Assembly (NCBI GenBank): GCA_934216155.1
Contig: CAKQBK010000011.1
Span: forward strand, 1-41,735
Direction of reading: 5' to 3'
Length of the DNA: 41,735 nt
Source: an uncultured Dialister sp.
GTDB lineage: Bacteria; Bacillota; Negativicutes; Veillonellales; Dialisteraceae
The notes under the pieces were generated by a model that saw only the letters and a list, made by a program, of their open reading frames with translations, did not search any database and had not been told where the DNA came from. Position numbers and translations under genes: made by a program. Numbering within the stretch: position 1 is the stretch's first letter; every line of letters starts with the position of its first letter. This document shows positions 23,009 to 32,224 of the stretch, in pieces.

Positions 23009-24109
23009 ATGGCAGAGCCAGCTCGTAAGTTTATCATATTGACAGCAAGCATAGGCACCGGACACAGTCAGGCTGCCAGGGCGATTGCGGAAGCAATGCA
23101 GCGGACCCATCCAGGGGATTCTGTGAGCGTCCTTGATTTCGTGTCCAGCAATCTCTTTTCTGTGGATCATATCATCAAAGATACGTACCTCAAGATGATT
23201 GATGTATTTCCTTCCATGTACGACCACCTCTATAGCGATTCCCAGAGCAGCCGCTTTGGGCAGATGTCCCAGAAAATGCTCAATCTGTCTTTTAAAAAAC
23301 GGATGAAAAATCTGATTCGCACCTTGAAGCCCGACGCTATGATTTTCACCCATCCTTTTCCGGCGGGCGCTGCGGACCTTTTGAAAGAAGAAGGAAATAC
23401 GGAGATTCCCATGATGGGGGTCATTACCGATTTTGATATTCACCAGCTGTGGATTGATAAATACCTGGATGCCTTTTGCGTGGCTACGCCGGATTTGAAA
23501 AACCTGATGGAAACTTACGGTATTGCACCAGACAGAATCCATGTGACGGGTATTCCAGTCCGGAAAGCTTTCTATGAAAAAGAATTGTCCCATCCGCCTA
23601 TGGAAAAGGGCACGGTGCTCGTTATGGGCGGTGGCTTGGGACTAGGTAATGTGGTGGACAATATTTCCCGCCTCGATGAAGTGGAGGATATTTCCAAATT
23701 CATTGTCATTACAGGGAAAAATATTAGCCTGTATGAAAAAGTGGCCGCCATGGCAGAAAAAATGCACCACCCGGTGGAACTGCATAGCTACACCAACAAA
23801 GTGGCAGATATTATGGCAAGAAGCGAAATCCTGGTGACAAAACCGGGGGCGCTCACCTGCACAGAAGCCATGGTGATGCACATTCCTATGGTATTGGTAA
23901 ATACATTGCCAGGACAGGAACGGGCCAATGCAATGCATATGAAGAACCAAGGCTGCGCGGAATGGGTGAAACGGGGCGAATTGGCTGATACAGTCCGGCG
24001 GATTCTAAGAGACCCGGCGCTTCGACAGAAAATGGCCGAAGCGTGTGGGATTGTCCATCCGGATAGCGCCCAAGATGTGGTGGACGTGCTCTACGGTTTA
24101 TTGCGGTGA
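23009..24109 (+). CDS. MGDG-synthase/UgtP-like glycosyltransferase
   Basis: 366 aa, start supported by AAAGGGAG. GT28-type (GT-B fold) enzyme: an N-terminal MGDG-synthase domain starting ILTASIGTGHSQAARAIAEA, a central HPFPAGAADLL, the glycine loop VMGGGLGLGN near residue 207, and the C-terminal donor-site block TKPGALTCTEAMVMHIPMVL followed by PGQERAN. Enzymes of this group add glucose or galactose from a UDP-sugar to diacylglycerol at the inner membrane face. The precise sugar and acceptor cannot be read from sequence. No neighbouring lipid gene. Confidence 0.88.
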   Translation: MAEPARKFIILTASIGTGHSQAARAIAEAMQRTHPGDSVSVLDFVSSNLFSVDHIIKDTYLKMIDVFPSMYDHLYSDSQSSRFGQMSQKMLNLSFKKRMKNLIRTLKPDAMIFTHPFPAGAADLLKEEGNTEIPMMGVITDFDIHQLWIDKYLDAFCVATPDLKNLMETYGIAPDRIHVTGIPVRKAFYEKELSHPPMEKGTVLVMGGGLGLGNVVDNISRLDEVEDISKFIVITGKNISLYEKVAAMAEKMHHPVELHSYTNKVADIMARSEILVTKPGALTCTEAMVMHIPMVLVNTLPGQERANAMHMKNQGCAEWVKRGELADTVRRILRDPALRQKMAEACGIVHPDSAQDVVDVLYGLLR

Positions 24110-24121
24110 TAATGTTTTATA

Positions 24122-24328
24122 TGTGACCTTGAGGATTGGCGTTAGTAGGAGTGAGTTCTGCTGATGCAAAGGTTACTCAGGTTTCTCAGGATACTGAGGT
24201 TTCTCGAATGAGCTAATGATGGGCACATTCGGGGAACCTGAGCAACCTGAGAACCCTTAGAAACTTGAGCAACCTGTCACTACTAGCGGAATCACACCTA
24301 CTAACGTAAATCCTAACCATAATAGCAG
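24122..24328. repeat. 9-bp-unit fold-back element
   Basis: Outer arm GAGGATTGGCGTTAGTAGGA with ACTAACGTAAATCCTAACC, left units GGTTACTCAGGTTTCTCAGG, centre TCGAATGAG...CACATTCGGG, right units AACCTGAGCAACCTGAGAAC. Confidence 0.92.
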
Positions 24329-24331
24329 TCA

Positions 24332-24376
24332 ATAAAAAAGCACATCTCTCTATAACGAGAGATGTGCTTTTTGCGT
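24332..24376 (-). terminator. Terminator of the DUF1659/DUF2922 unit
   Basis: AAAAAAGCACATCTCTC pairs with GAGAGATGTGCTTTTT; T runs on both strands, so it can also act for the plus-strand glycosyltransferase gene. Confidence 0.92.
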
Positions 24377-24442
24377 GCGGTCAACCGTCAACTGCTAACT
24401 GCTAACCGTCAACCGTCAACCATCAACTGCTAACCGTTAACC
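24377..24442. repeat. AACCGTC-type heptad array reaching the DUF1659 stop codon
   Basis: Nine degenerate heptads (AACCGTC, AACTGCT, AACCATC, AACCGTT) run into the last codons of the DUF1659 gene, as the same family does at the nifJ 3' end. Confidence 0.9.
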
Positions 24443-24664
24443 ATTTTCCGTTAGTTCATTGGTTGCCACGGTGCGGATGTCCGAAAGGGGCAGTGTCTGC
24501 AATTCGGAGATGGCCTTGCCGGCTTCGTAGAGCTGATCGTCGGTGGCAGTGAGTTTGATTTTATTGAAATTCAGATTTTTGAGTTTGGTCGTACCGGAAG
24601 AGGTGCTTCCATTTTCGACACGAACCTGAAGTTTGATACCTTTGAGAGTTTTTTCCGTAGCCAT
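24437..24664 (-). CDS. DUF1659 family protein
   Basis: 75 aa, small soluble protein of the DUF1659 family (LKGIKLQVRVENGSTSSGTT..., then a helical TDDQLYEAGKAISELQTLPL). DUF1659 and DUF2922 genes often stand together in Firmicutes; their function is unknown. AAAGGAGG lies before the ATG on the minus strand. Its first seven residues, MATEKTL, and the preceding leader are shared with the DUF2922 gene upstream, although the rest of the proteins differ. Confidence 0.85.
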   Translation of the reverse strand: MATEKTLKGIKLQVRVENGSTSSGTTKLKNLNFNKIKLTATDDQLYEAGKAISELQTLPLSDIRTVATNELTENG

Positions 24665-24688
24665 TGTAATGGCCTCCTTTATATGAAT

Positions 24689-24707
24689 GACGCACAGGGG
24701 ATGCGCC
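24689..24707 (-). promoter_or_regulatory. Leader hairpin of the DUF1659 gene
   Basis: On the minus strand GGCGCA pairs with TGCGTC around a 7-nt loop, 10 nt before the Shine-Dalgarno. A hairpin of different sequence occupies the equivalent place before DUF2922. Confidence 0.6.
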
Positions 24708-24798
24708 TGTAGAAATAAAATGGATTGTCATGGTGATTGGTAACTAAGGAGAGGTACAGCGCCAGGAGCGGATAACACCGCGTACGCTTGTTATGTTC

Positions 24799-24881
24799 AT
24801 AGCGAAGTATATCACTAGAGCTGCCCCCTCTTGTATTCTCCCCCGACGGGGGAGATGAGGCGCTAGTGATATCTTCGCTAG
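24799..24881. repeat. Nested palindrome between DUF1659 and DUF2922
   Basis: ATAGCGAAGTATATCACTAG (24800-24818) faces CTAGTGATATCTTCGCTAG (24863-24881); inside, CTCCCCCGACGGGGGAG (24838-24854) forms a second hairpin. Confidence 0.85.
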
Positions 24882-24922
24882 AACTCAAGATTTCTCTAGC
24901 TACTAGTCACCAGTCACCAGAA

Positions 24923-25138
24923 TTAGACCAGATCAGTGGCCTTGGTTTCTACGACTTTGGCTTTTTTGAGGGAAAGGGCAGCAGCGCCGGAGTTGGATAC
25001 CAGGACAGGAATCATTTTGGCGGCTTTTTCTTTCACTGTTTCCAGAGACAGTTCTTCTGGGGGATTGGGAATGGAAACGGTCATAGTACCATTTCCTTCC
25101 ATGTTGAATGTCAGTTCTAATGTTTTTTCCGTAGCCAT
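24923..25138 (-). CDS. DUF2922 family protein
   Basis: 71 aa. Matches the small DUF2922 family: an N-terminal strand TLELTFNMEGNGTMTVSIPN, the conserved NPPEELSLETVKEKAAKMI, and a C-terminal KKAKVVETKATDLV. Function unknown; no signal peptide or membrane segment. ATAGGAGG precedes the ATG on the minus strand. It lies upstream of the DUF1659 gene with a 258-bp palindrome-rich gap; no terminator is obvious between them, so they may be one transcript. Confidence 0.85.
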   Translation of the reverse strand: MATEKTLELTFNMEGNGTMTVSIPNPPEELSLETVKEKAAKMIPVLVSNSGAAALSLKKAKVVETKATDLV

Positions 25139-25161
25139 AATGGCCTCCTATATTTTGAATG

Positions 25162-25180
25162 GATACATCATGGATGCATC
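25162..25180 (-). promoter_or_regulatory. Leader hairpin of the DUF2922 gene
   Basis: On the minus strand GATGCATC pairs with GATGTATC (one G-U pair) around a 3-nt loop, 12 nt before the Shine-Dalgarno. Confidence 0.6.
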
Positions 25181-25202
25181 ACTGGTAAGAAAAGGGGATT
25201 GC

Positions 25203-25266
25203 CATGGTGACTGGTGGACTGGTGACTGGGCATGTATTTTTCCTAGTCACCAGTCACGAGTCACCA
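25203..25266. repeat. Heptad palindrome (AGTCACC type)
   Basis: ATGGTGACTGGTGGACTGGT on the left, CTAGTCACCAGTCACGAGTC on the right, upstream of DUF2922. Confidence 0.85.
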
Positions 25267-25384
25267 CTAAAAAATGGCATAATAAAAATCCGGGACAAGT
25301 TCCACTGCCTATACCTATGAGGGCGCACCCTGAATACGGCGCAGGTGCCGTGCAGTGTACAAAAGTACCACGTCTTTGCTGTCG

Positions 25385-25546
25385 TCAGAACGCCACGCGC
25401 TCATTCAGCAGGGAGGCAGCAGAACCAAGAAATTCCGGATATTGGATTTGCAAGTATTGACCCAAAGCACCGATTTTGAAACGGGTCAACATTTCTGTTT
25501 CAGTGCCAGATGGCCTCTGATCGTCCTGCCAGATCTGCCCTTTCAT
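25385..25546 (-). CDS. Hypothetical 53-aa protein
   Basis: An ORF of 53 codons with a strong GGAGG Shine-Dalgarno 4 nt before its ATG, and an in-frame stop just upstream that fixes the start. The product begins MKGQIWQDDQRPSGTE and continues with a more hydrophobic segment (IGALGQYLQIQYPEF). I do not recognise a family. It is upstream of, and co-directional with, the DUF2922/DUF1659 pair. An extended -10-like TGGTATGAT lies about 105 nt upstream. Coding status is plausible but unproven. Confidence 0.5.
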   Translation of the reverse strand: MKGQIWQDDQRPSGTETEMLTRFKIGALGQYLQIQYPEFLGSAASLLNERVAF

Positions 25547-25649
25547 CAGTCCTCCATCTTATGTGGTCTTTTACGCGTCTGAGATCTCTTGACCAGATTA
25601 GAGGCTTAGAAAATGGTGTACACGCAGGTGCATCAGATTTCATGCCTAT

Positions 25650-25658
25650 ATCATACCA
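25650..25658 (-). promoter_or_regulatory. Extended -10 candidate for the minus-strand small-gene unit
   Basis: Minus-strand TGGTATGAT (TGnTATGAT) with no clear -35; it would drive the 53-codon ORF. Confidence 0.4.
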
Positions 25659-25695
25659 CACTTACAAGGAGAAACGCATTAAAATCAAATCGTAG

Positions 25696-26060
25696 AAAAG
25701 GGGGCACTTCCGGTGATTTATGAATAAACATGCTAAAAGTCTTGTTAGATGTAGTATACAAAAATGATATGAAATATTGCAAAAACGCAATGTTATTGTT
25801 AACCATGCATATCAAAAACGTCCGTGGAATGAGGATTATCGAGTGGTCAAGTAAAAAAGTTATTCACACATCGCGAATGTGATTATTTATAAGAAAAGAC
25901 TTATAAATATGCTAACTTGTTCACACAAAAAACATTTCTATAAGAGTATATCAAAAACATTTATAATATTGGAGATAGCTAAATACAAGGGAAATTCAAC
26001 ATTTTTGTTGAATGACATGTAGCCAAAGGAAAATCTGACAAACGGAAAAATATTCCTTCC
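25696..26060. other. AT-rich gap without a supported gene
   Basis: Distinctly more AT-rich than its surroundings. Small hairpins are visible: TATAAG/CTTATA near 25891-25908 and ATTCAAC/GTTGAAT near 25994-26013. There is no ORF with a ribosome site that I would defend and none of the repeat families found elsewhere. Confidence 0.6.
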
Positions 26061-26159
26061 CGATCCCACTACTTTACTGCGTGAACCACCCATGATGGAC
26101 AGAAAAACATGGTACAATAGGGGAATAAGAGATTATAGAATCCGTAGTAAGTGAAATAG

Positions 26160-26262
26160 GGGTTAAGACAAAGTTTCTCGGGTTGCTCAGGGTTCTCAAG
26201 TTTCTCAGGTTCCTCAAATGAGATGATAGCGCTGGTGTTTATTAGTACATTTGAGAAAGTGG
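26160..26262. repeat. 9-bp-unit element, left half only
   Basis: Left units AGTTTCTCGGGTTGCTCAGG and centre CTCAAATGAG...ACATTTGAG are present, but the right 9-bp arm is missing: sequence passes directly into the palindrome beginning about 26263. Confidence 0.85.
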
Positions 26263-26485
26263 TATTATCTGTATCGTCATTTCGACCGATGGGATTTGTG
26301 CTACGTGTCACAAAAGTTTCAAGCGACTATGTTGGACAAAAGTGGAGAAATCTTGTGGCTCTCTCGATAATCTCGCTATTGTCACAAGATTTCTCCACTT
26401 TTGTCTAACATAGTCCCAAACTACCTAATCGTATCAGAAAGCACGAATCCCATCGGTCGAAATGACGATGTTCTTTTATACCGCA
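26263..26485. repeat. GGTCGAAATGAC palindrome, orientation B
   Basis: GTCATTTCGACCGATGGGAT (from about 26277) and ATCCCATCGGTCGAAATGAC (to about 26466), inner arms AGTGGAGAAATCTTGTGGCT and inverse. The left loop (CAAGCGACTATGTTGGAC) matches the right loop of the 17538 copy, so the two are in opposite orientation. Confidence 0.92.
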
Positions 26486-26517
26486 CACCTTAATTTGAAA
26501 GCATTATCCACCGGGGA

Positions 26518-26748
26518 CCATGCTGTTAAGTTAAGCGAGATATGCGATGATTTCTGCTGATACAAAGGTTACTCAGGTTTCTCAGGATACTTAGGTTTCT
26601 CACGTTTCTCGAATGAGCTAATGACACTAGCGTCTATGGGCACATTCGGAGAACCTGAGCAACCTGAGAACCTTTAGAAACTTGAGCAACCTGTTACTAC
26701 TAGCGGAATCATATCTACTAACGCAAATTCTTAACTCAATGACATTAC
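26518..26748. repeat. 9-bp-unit fold-back element
   Basis: Complete copy: outer arms ATGCTGTTAAGTTAAGCGAG and CTTAACTCAATGACATT, left units GGTTACTCAGGTTTCTCAGG, centre CTCGAATGAG...GCACATTCGGAG, right units AACCTGAGCAACCTGAGAAC. Confidence 0.93.
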
Positions 26749-26797
26749 CACCGGAGGGAAACAAGCTGCTAACGTCGCTACCGCGATAACCTTATTT

Positions 26798-26846
26798 CTT
26801 AATCCCTAGCTACCAGCCACGAGCCACGAGTCACGAGTCACCAGTT
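26798..26846. repeat. Heptad array upstream of uvrB
   Basis: AATCCCTAGCTACCAGCCAC then CACGAGTCACGAGTCACCAG. A perfect TATAAT follows at 26872 without a convincing -35. Confidence 0.8.
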
Positions 26847-26991
26847 CCCCTATTGCTCGTTTATGATATACTATAATATAGATAAAAATCGATAATCTAA
26901 GGTGGTACAGGAACATAGTTTGATGGATTGCATCGTTAAACCTAAGAAACTTGACCGTCCTGTGCAGCCTGTCATAAAAAAGGAGAACCTC

Positions 26992-29097
26992 ATGGATCGC
27001 AGCCGAATTAAAAGAGAATATATAGAGCCCGCCACGCCATTTACTTTGAAGGCCCCTTTCCAGCCCAAAGGGGACCAGCCGAAAGCGGTGGAATCTTTGG
27101 TGCAGGGACTCAATGAAGGTCAGTGGGCCCAGGTGCTTTTGGGAGCTACCGGGACGGGGAAAACTTTTACTATGGCAAAGGTCATCGAGGAAGTGCAGCG
27201 ACCGACTCTTATTATTTCCCCGAACAAAACGCTGGCAGCCCAGACGGCCAGTGAATTTAAGGATTTCTTCCCGGACAACGCGGTGTATTATTTCGTATCT
27301 TACTACGATTATTACCAGCCGGAATCCTATGTGCCGCAGACCGATACGTACATCGAGAAGGATTCATCCCGCAATGAAGAAATCGACCGGCTTCGTCACT
27401 CCGCCACCATGGCGCTGTTTGAACGGCGGGATGTGATCATCGTAGCTTCCGTGTCTTGCATTTATGGTTTGGGTGACCCGGAGGATTACAGCACCATGGG
27501 ACTGTCTTTGCGGCCCGGAGAAGAAATCGAGCGGGATAAGATTCTAGAAAAATTGGTGAATATGCAATACATGCGCAATGATATGAATTTCACCAGAGAT
27601 ACCTTCCGCGTCAGAGGCGACACCATTGATGTATTTCCTGCTTCTGAAAATAATGTGGCCGTGCGAATTGAAATGTTTGGTGATGAAATCGATTCACTCA
27701 CCGAATTTGATGTACTCACCGGGGAAACCGTGGCGGAACGAAATCATATCGGTATTTTCCCAGCATCCCATTATGTGACCAGTTCGGATAAATTGAAGCG
27801 GGCCATGGGGTCTATCGAAACGGAACTGCAGGGGCGGCTGAAGGAACTTCGTGACCAGGACAAGCTTTTGGAAGCCCAACGATTGGAACAGCGAACCAAC
27901 TATGATTTGGAAATGATGCAGGAAGTGGGCTATTGCTCTGGCATCGAAAATTATTCTCGCCACATGTCCAATCGAGCACCGGGGGAACCACCATTTACGC
28001 TGCTGGATTATTTCCCTGACGATTTCCTCATCATGATTGATGAATCTCACGTGACGATTCCTCAGCTGCGGGCCATGTACAATGGGGACCAGTCGCGCAA
28101 GCGGACTTTGGTGGATTATGGATTCCGCTTGCCCTCGGCCTTGGATAATCGGCCCCTTACGTTTGATGAATTTACGGAACGAATCAACCAGATTATATAT
28201 GTGTCGGCCACGCCGGGGCCTTATGAAATGGGCGTTCAGACCAACCTGGCAGAGCAAATTATCCGCCCTACGGGACTTTTGGACCCCAGCATCGAAGTGC
28301 GGCCCATTGAAGGACAGATGGATGACCTTTTGGGAGAAATCCATAAAAGAGAAGATTTGCATGAACGAGTATTGATTACGACTCTGACGAAGAAAATGGC
28401 AGAAGATTTGACGGACTTCCTGACCGAAGCAGGGGTAAAGGTGCGGTATCTTCATTCTGACGTAGCCACCATCGAACGTGCAGAAATTATCCGTGATCTG
28501 CGGGCTGGCGTCTTTGATGTGCTGGTGGGTATCAACCTGCTTCGTGAAGGGCTGGATATGCCAGAAGTCTCCTTGGTGGCCATTCTTGATGCGGACAAGG
28601 AAGGCTTCCTTCGCTCTGAAACATCTATGATTCAGGTCATTGGTCGTGCGGCACGAAATGAACATGGTCACGTCATCATGTACGCCGACCGGGTGACGAA
28701 ATCCATGAAATATGCCATCGATGAAACCAATCGCCGCCGGTCCATCCAGGAGGCCTATAATAAGGAACACCACATCATACCTCACACCGTGCAGAAGCGG
28801 GTCAAAGATTTGATTGATTTGACGAAAATAGAAGAAAAACCAGCCACCTATGGAGAAAAGGCAGGCAAGGAAGACTTGTCCGATGAAGTGATTTATCAGC
28901 AAATGAAAGACGCGGAAAAGAATATGAAACGGGCCGCTAAAGAATTGGAATTTGAAGAAGCTGCCCATTGGCGTGACCAACTGGGAAAACTTCGCCAACT
29001 CTGGACCGACCGCTACGGATCAAGGGCTGATGAAGCACTGAAACGACAGGCGTCGGTGAAGAAACGCGTGTATCGGCAGTTTAAGAAAAAGGTATAG
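26992..29097 (+). CDS. uvrB: Excinuclease ABC subunit B
   Basis: 701 aa from the ATG at 26992, chosen because AAAAAGGAG precedes it and family similarity starts there; the frame is open 30 codons further upstream. UvrB is the damage-verifying helicase of nucleotide excision repair. Walker A GATGTGKT at residues 51-58, the damage-probing beta-hairpin [12 protein letters not shown] near 105, the helicase motif IDESHVT, the ATPase motif VIGRAARN, and a C-terminal UVR motif ([20 protein letters not shown]) that contacts UvrC. First gene of a uvrB-uvrA-uvrC cluster. Confidence 0.98.
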   Translation: MDRSRIKREYIEPATPFTLKAPFQPKGDQPKAVESLVQGLNEGQWAQVLLGATGTGKTFTMAKVIEEVQRPTLIISPNKTLAAQTASEFKDFFPDNAVYYFVSYYDYYQPESYVPQTDTYIEKDSSRNEEIDRLRHSATMALFERRDVIIVASVSCIYGLGDPEDYSTMGLSLRPGEEIERDKILEKLVNMQYMRNDMNFTRDTFRVRGDTIDVFPASENNVAVRIEMFGDEIDSLTEFDVLTGETVAERNHIGIFPASHYVTSSDKLKRAMGSIETELQGRLKELRDQDKLLEAQRLEQRTNYDLEMMQEVGYCSGIENYSRHMSNRAPGEPPFTLLDYFPDDFLIMIDESHVTIPQLRAMYNGDQSRKRTLVDYGFRLPSALDNRPLTFDEFTERINQIIYVSATPGPYEMGVQTNLAEQIIRPTGLLDPSIEVRPIEGQMDDLLGEIHKREDLHERVLITTLTKKMAEDLTDFLTEAGVKVRYLHSDVATIERAEIIRDLRAGVFDVLVGINLLREGLDMPEVSLVAILDADKEGFLRSETSMIQVIGRAARNEHGHVIMYADRVTKSMKYAIDETNRRRSIQEAYNKEHHIIPHTVQKRVKDLIDLTKIEEKPATYGEKAGKEDLSDEVIYQQMKDAEKNMKRAAKELEFEEAAHWRDQLGKLRQLWTDRYGSRADEALKRQASVKKRVYRQFKKKV

Positions 29098-29103
29098 GGT
29101 TTT

Positions 29104-29320
29104 GGTGATTAGGGATTAGTGGCTAGGCCTTAGGAATTAGGGAAATGCTGCGATGTTAAGAAAAATATGCGGTGATTCCTTTCGTGTCAAAGGTTCTAAG
29201 GGTACTAAAGGTTCTGAGGGTTCTCAAGGTTCTCGAATGAGCCGATAGATGCTAGCGGTACCATCTCATTCGAGGCCCTTAGAACCTTCAGTACCTTTAG
29301 AACCCTTAGAACCTTATTAC
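29104..29320. repeat. Heptads and 9-bp-unit fold-back element between uvrB and uvrA
   Basis: GATTAGGGATTAGTGGCTAG heptads, then an element with left units AAGGTTCTAAGGGTACTAAA, centre TCTCGAATGAG...CATCTCATTCGAG and right units TTAGAACCTTCAGTACCTTT. It is followed by CTAGTCACGAGTCACCAGCC heptads ending 31 nt before uvrA. Confidence 0.88.
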
Positions 29321-29372
29321 TAGTCACGAGTCACCAGCCACCCAAAAATATAAAAAGGAATAACAAACAACC

Positions 29373-32216
29373 ATGGAAAAAGGAATTATCATACAAGGAG
29401 CGCGTCAGAACAATCTGAAGAATATCGATCTGACGCTGCCTCGCAATAAACTCATTGTATTTACCGGATTATCCGGTTCCGGGAAGTCGTCTCTGGCTTT
29501 CGATACCATTTATGCGGAAGGGCAGCGGAAGTATGTAGAATCTCTCTCTGCCTATGCCCGACAGTTTCTAGGGCAGATGAATAAGCCCGATGTGGATAAG
29601 ATTTCTGGCCTCTCACCGGCTATTTCCATCGACCAGAAGTCCACCAGTCATAACCCGCGCTCTACAGTGGGGACGGTGACGGAGATTCATGACTACCTGC
29701 GTATGCTCTATGCCCACGCCAGTCGGGCCTATTGTCCGAAGTGCGGAAAGCCCATCAAGCGGCAGACTGTAGACCAAATTGTCGATGTATTGATGGCACT
29801 TCCGGAACGGACGAAGCTCATGCTGCTGGGGCCGGTAGCAGTGGCAAAGAAGGGAACCCAGAAGAAACTCTTAGAAGAACTTCGGAAGGAAGGCTATGTC
29901 CGCGTCCGTGTAGATGGGACCGTATTGCCGCTATCCGATGACATTGAGCTAGAAAAGAATAAGAAGCATACCATCGAAGTGGTGGTGGATCGTATCATCA
30001 TCAAAGAAGGCATCATCAAGCGATTGACCGATTCGGTGGAAGCGTCGCTCAAACTGGGGGATGGCATGATGGTGGGGGCTGTCATTGGTGGGGAAGATAT
30101 GATTTTCAGTACCCATTTCGCCTGCCCCGATTGTGGTATTTCTTTGCCCAAACCAGAACCGCGTATTTTCTCTTTCAATGCTCCCTTTGGCGCCTGCCCA
30201 GCTTGTATGGGGCTTGGTTCGTCTTTGGAAGCAGATTTCAAACGGATTTTGCCGGACCACACGTTGTCCTTCCGCCTAGGGGCCATCAAGCCATTTCCCT
30301 ATAACAAGGACAGTTGGCTTTACAAACAACTGGATGTTTTTTTGAAATCCTATGACCTGTCCATGGATGCCTGCTATGACGATTTGCCAAAGGAAGCCCA
30401 GCAGGAATTGGAACATGGCGGTAAAGAACTTTTGACGTTCCAGTATACCAACATGGACGGAGAAACCAAAACCTACCAGCGCGTTTTCGAGGGGCTTGTG
30501 CCGGTGACAAAGCGGCGTTATGAAGAAGCCTGGACGGAGAAGATGAAAGAAACTTTGTCCAACTATCTGATTGAAAAGCCATGTCCTGTGTGTCATGGGG
30601 CGCGTCTTCGTCCGGAAAGTTTAGCCTTCCGGGTAGGAAATAAAAATATCGCAGAGCTGTCGGCTATGCCCGTGGTGGATTTGCTTTCTTTCTTGGACAC
30701 TGTGGAACTGTCCGAAAAAGAAGCCATCATTGCGGACCAGATTCTTCGAGAAGTAAAGAGCCGTCTGTCGTTCTTAGTCAATGTGGGACTGGACTATTTA
30801 ACACTGTCCCGCGGGGCATCCACTTTGTCCGGCGGGGAAGCCCAGCGTATCCGCCTGGCGACCCAGATCGGTTCCGGTTTGGTGGGAGTGCTTTATATTT
30901 TGGACGAACCTTCTATTGGGCTTCATCAGAGGGACAATGATAAGCTCCTGGCAACGTTGAAAGGCATGCGCGATTTAGGAAATACATTAATCGTTGTGGA
31001 GCATGACGAAGACACCATTCGCACCGCTGATTGGGTGGTGGATATTGGACCGGGCGCCGGCGAAAATGGAGGTTACGTGGTGGCTCAAGGCACACCGGAG
31101 GATGTGAAAAAGGTAAAGGATTCCATTACTGGTCAATATTTAAGAGGAGAGAAATACATTCCTCTTCCAGCAGAACGAAGAAAAGGAAACGGTCTATTTC
31201 TCACCATCAAAGGTGCTGCGGAACACAATCTGAAGCACATCAATGTATCCATACCACTGGGAGCCTTTACAGTGGTCACCGGCGAATCGGGCTCTGGGAA
31301 AAGTACGCTCATCAATCAGATTCTTTTCCAGGGATTGTCCAATATCAAGAATCACACATCCTATGCGACTGGGCAGTACGATGCCATGGAAGGGGCTGAA
31401 TATGTGGATAAAATCATCGACATTGACCAGCAGCCTATTGGCCGCACCCCGCGGTCCAATCCAGCCACCTACACGGGCATTTTCAATGACATTCGCGAAC
31501 TGTTCAGTCAGACCGCAGAAGCAAAAATGCGAGGCTATAAACCAGGACGGTTCAGCTTTAATGTGAAAGGCGGCCGCTGCGAGGCTTGTCATGGAGACGG
31601 TATCATTAAGATAGAAATGCAATTTCTTTCTGATGTGTATGTCCCTTGCGAAGTGTGCCATGGGGCTCGCTACAACCGGGAAACCTTGGAAGTGCGGTAC
31701 AAAGGAAAAAATATTTCCGACGTGCTGAACATGACCGTAGACGAAGCGGTGCCATTCTTTGAAAATCACGATAAGATTCTTCGGAAACTGACCACTTTGC
31801 AGGAAGTGGGATTGGGTTATATCCATCTGGGACAGCCGGCCACCACTATGTCCGGCGGCGAAGCCCAGCGTGTGAAACTGGCCACCGAACTGATGCGCCG
31901 CGGCACCGGAGATACTCTGTATATCTTGGATGAACCCACCACAGGACTGCATAGCGAAGATATCCGAAAACTGTTGATTGTACTGGAAAAATTGGTAGAC
32001 CAGGGAAATACAGTGGTGGTAATCGAACACAACTTGGACGTCATCAAGACCGCCGATTACATCATCGACCTGGGCCCCGAAGGGGGCGACAAAGGCGGCG
32101 AAGTGGTCGCTACCGGCACGCCAGAAGAAATTTGCCAAGTGAAACGTTCCTACACCGGGCAGTACCTGGGACCGGTGATCCAGCGGACTAGGGAACTGAT
32201 GAAGAAGAACGATTAG
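29373..32216 (+). CDS. uvrA: Excinuclease ABC subunit A
   Basis: 947 aa. UvrA is the dimeric ATPase that first recognises DNA damage and loads UvrB. Two ABC modules: Walker [10 protein letters not shown] near residue 32 and GESGSGKST near 635, with signatures LSGGEAQR and MSGGEAQR. Zinc-binding cysteines are visible as CPKCGK, CPDCG...CPACMG, CPVCHG and CEACHG...CEVCHG. Typical length 940-960 aa. An AAAAAGGAA ribosome site precedes the ATG. Likely co-transcribed with uvrB despite the repeat-filled 275-bp gap. Confidence 0.98.
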   Translation: MEKGIIIQGARQNNLKNIDLTLPRNKLIVFTGLSGSGKSSLAFDTIYAEGQRKYVESLSAYARQFLGQMNKPDVDKISGLSPAISIDQKSTSHNPRSTVGTVTEIHDYLRMLYAHASRAYCPKCGKPIKRQTVDQIVDVLMALPERTKLMLLGPVAVAKKGTQKKLLEELRKEGYVRVRVDGTVLPLSDDIELEKNKKHTIEVVVDRIIIKEGIIKRLTDSVEASLKLGDGMMVGAVIGGEDMIFSTHFACPDCGISLPKPEPRIFSFNAPFGACPACMGLGSSLEADFKRILPDHTLSFRLGAIKPFPYNKDSWLYKQLDVFLKSYDLSMDACYDDLPKEAQQELEHGGKELLTFQYTNMDGETKTYQRVFEGLVPVTKRRYEEAWTEKMKETLSNYLIEKPCPVCHGARLRPESLAFRVGNKNIAELSAMPVVDLLSFLDTVELSEKEAIIADQILREVKSRLSFLVNVGLDYLTLSRGASTLSGGEAQRIRLATQIGSGLVGVLYILDEPSIGLHQRDNDKLLATLKGMRDLGNTLIVVEHDEDTIRTADWVVDIGPGAGENGGYVVAQGTPEDVKKVKDSITGQYLRGEKYIPLPAERRKGNGLFLTIKGAAEHNLKHINVSIPLGAFTVVTGESGSGKSTLINQILFQGLSNIKNHTSYATGQYDAMEGAEYVDKIIDIDQQPIGRTPRSNPATYTGIFNDIRELFSQTAEAKMRGYKPGRFSFNVKGGRCEACHGDGIIKIEMQFLSDVYVPCEVCHGARYNRETLEVRYKGKNISDVLNMTVDEAVPFFENHDKILRKLTTLQEVGLGYIHLGQPATTMSGGEAQRVKLATELMRRGTGDTLYILDEPTTGLHSEDIRKLLIVLEKLVDQGNTVVVIEHNLDVIKTADYIIDLGPEGGDKGGEVVATGTPEEICQVKRSYTGQYLGPVIQRTRELMKKND

Positions 32217-32224
32217 TGGTTTGA

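Noticed and set aside
25300..25650. Structured RNA such as 6S, tmRNA or RNase P RNA
   Set aside because: I looked for their conserved motifs on both strands and saw none; only short local hairpins such as GGCACC/GGTGCG are present.
24936..25695. Plus-strand frames opposite DUF2922 and the 53-codon ORF
   Set aside because: They overlap a gene with a good ribosome site on the other strand and lack their own.
27694..28998. 434-codon minus-strand open frame
   Set aside because: Antisense shadow of uvrB.
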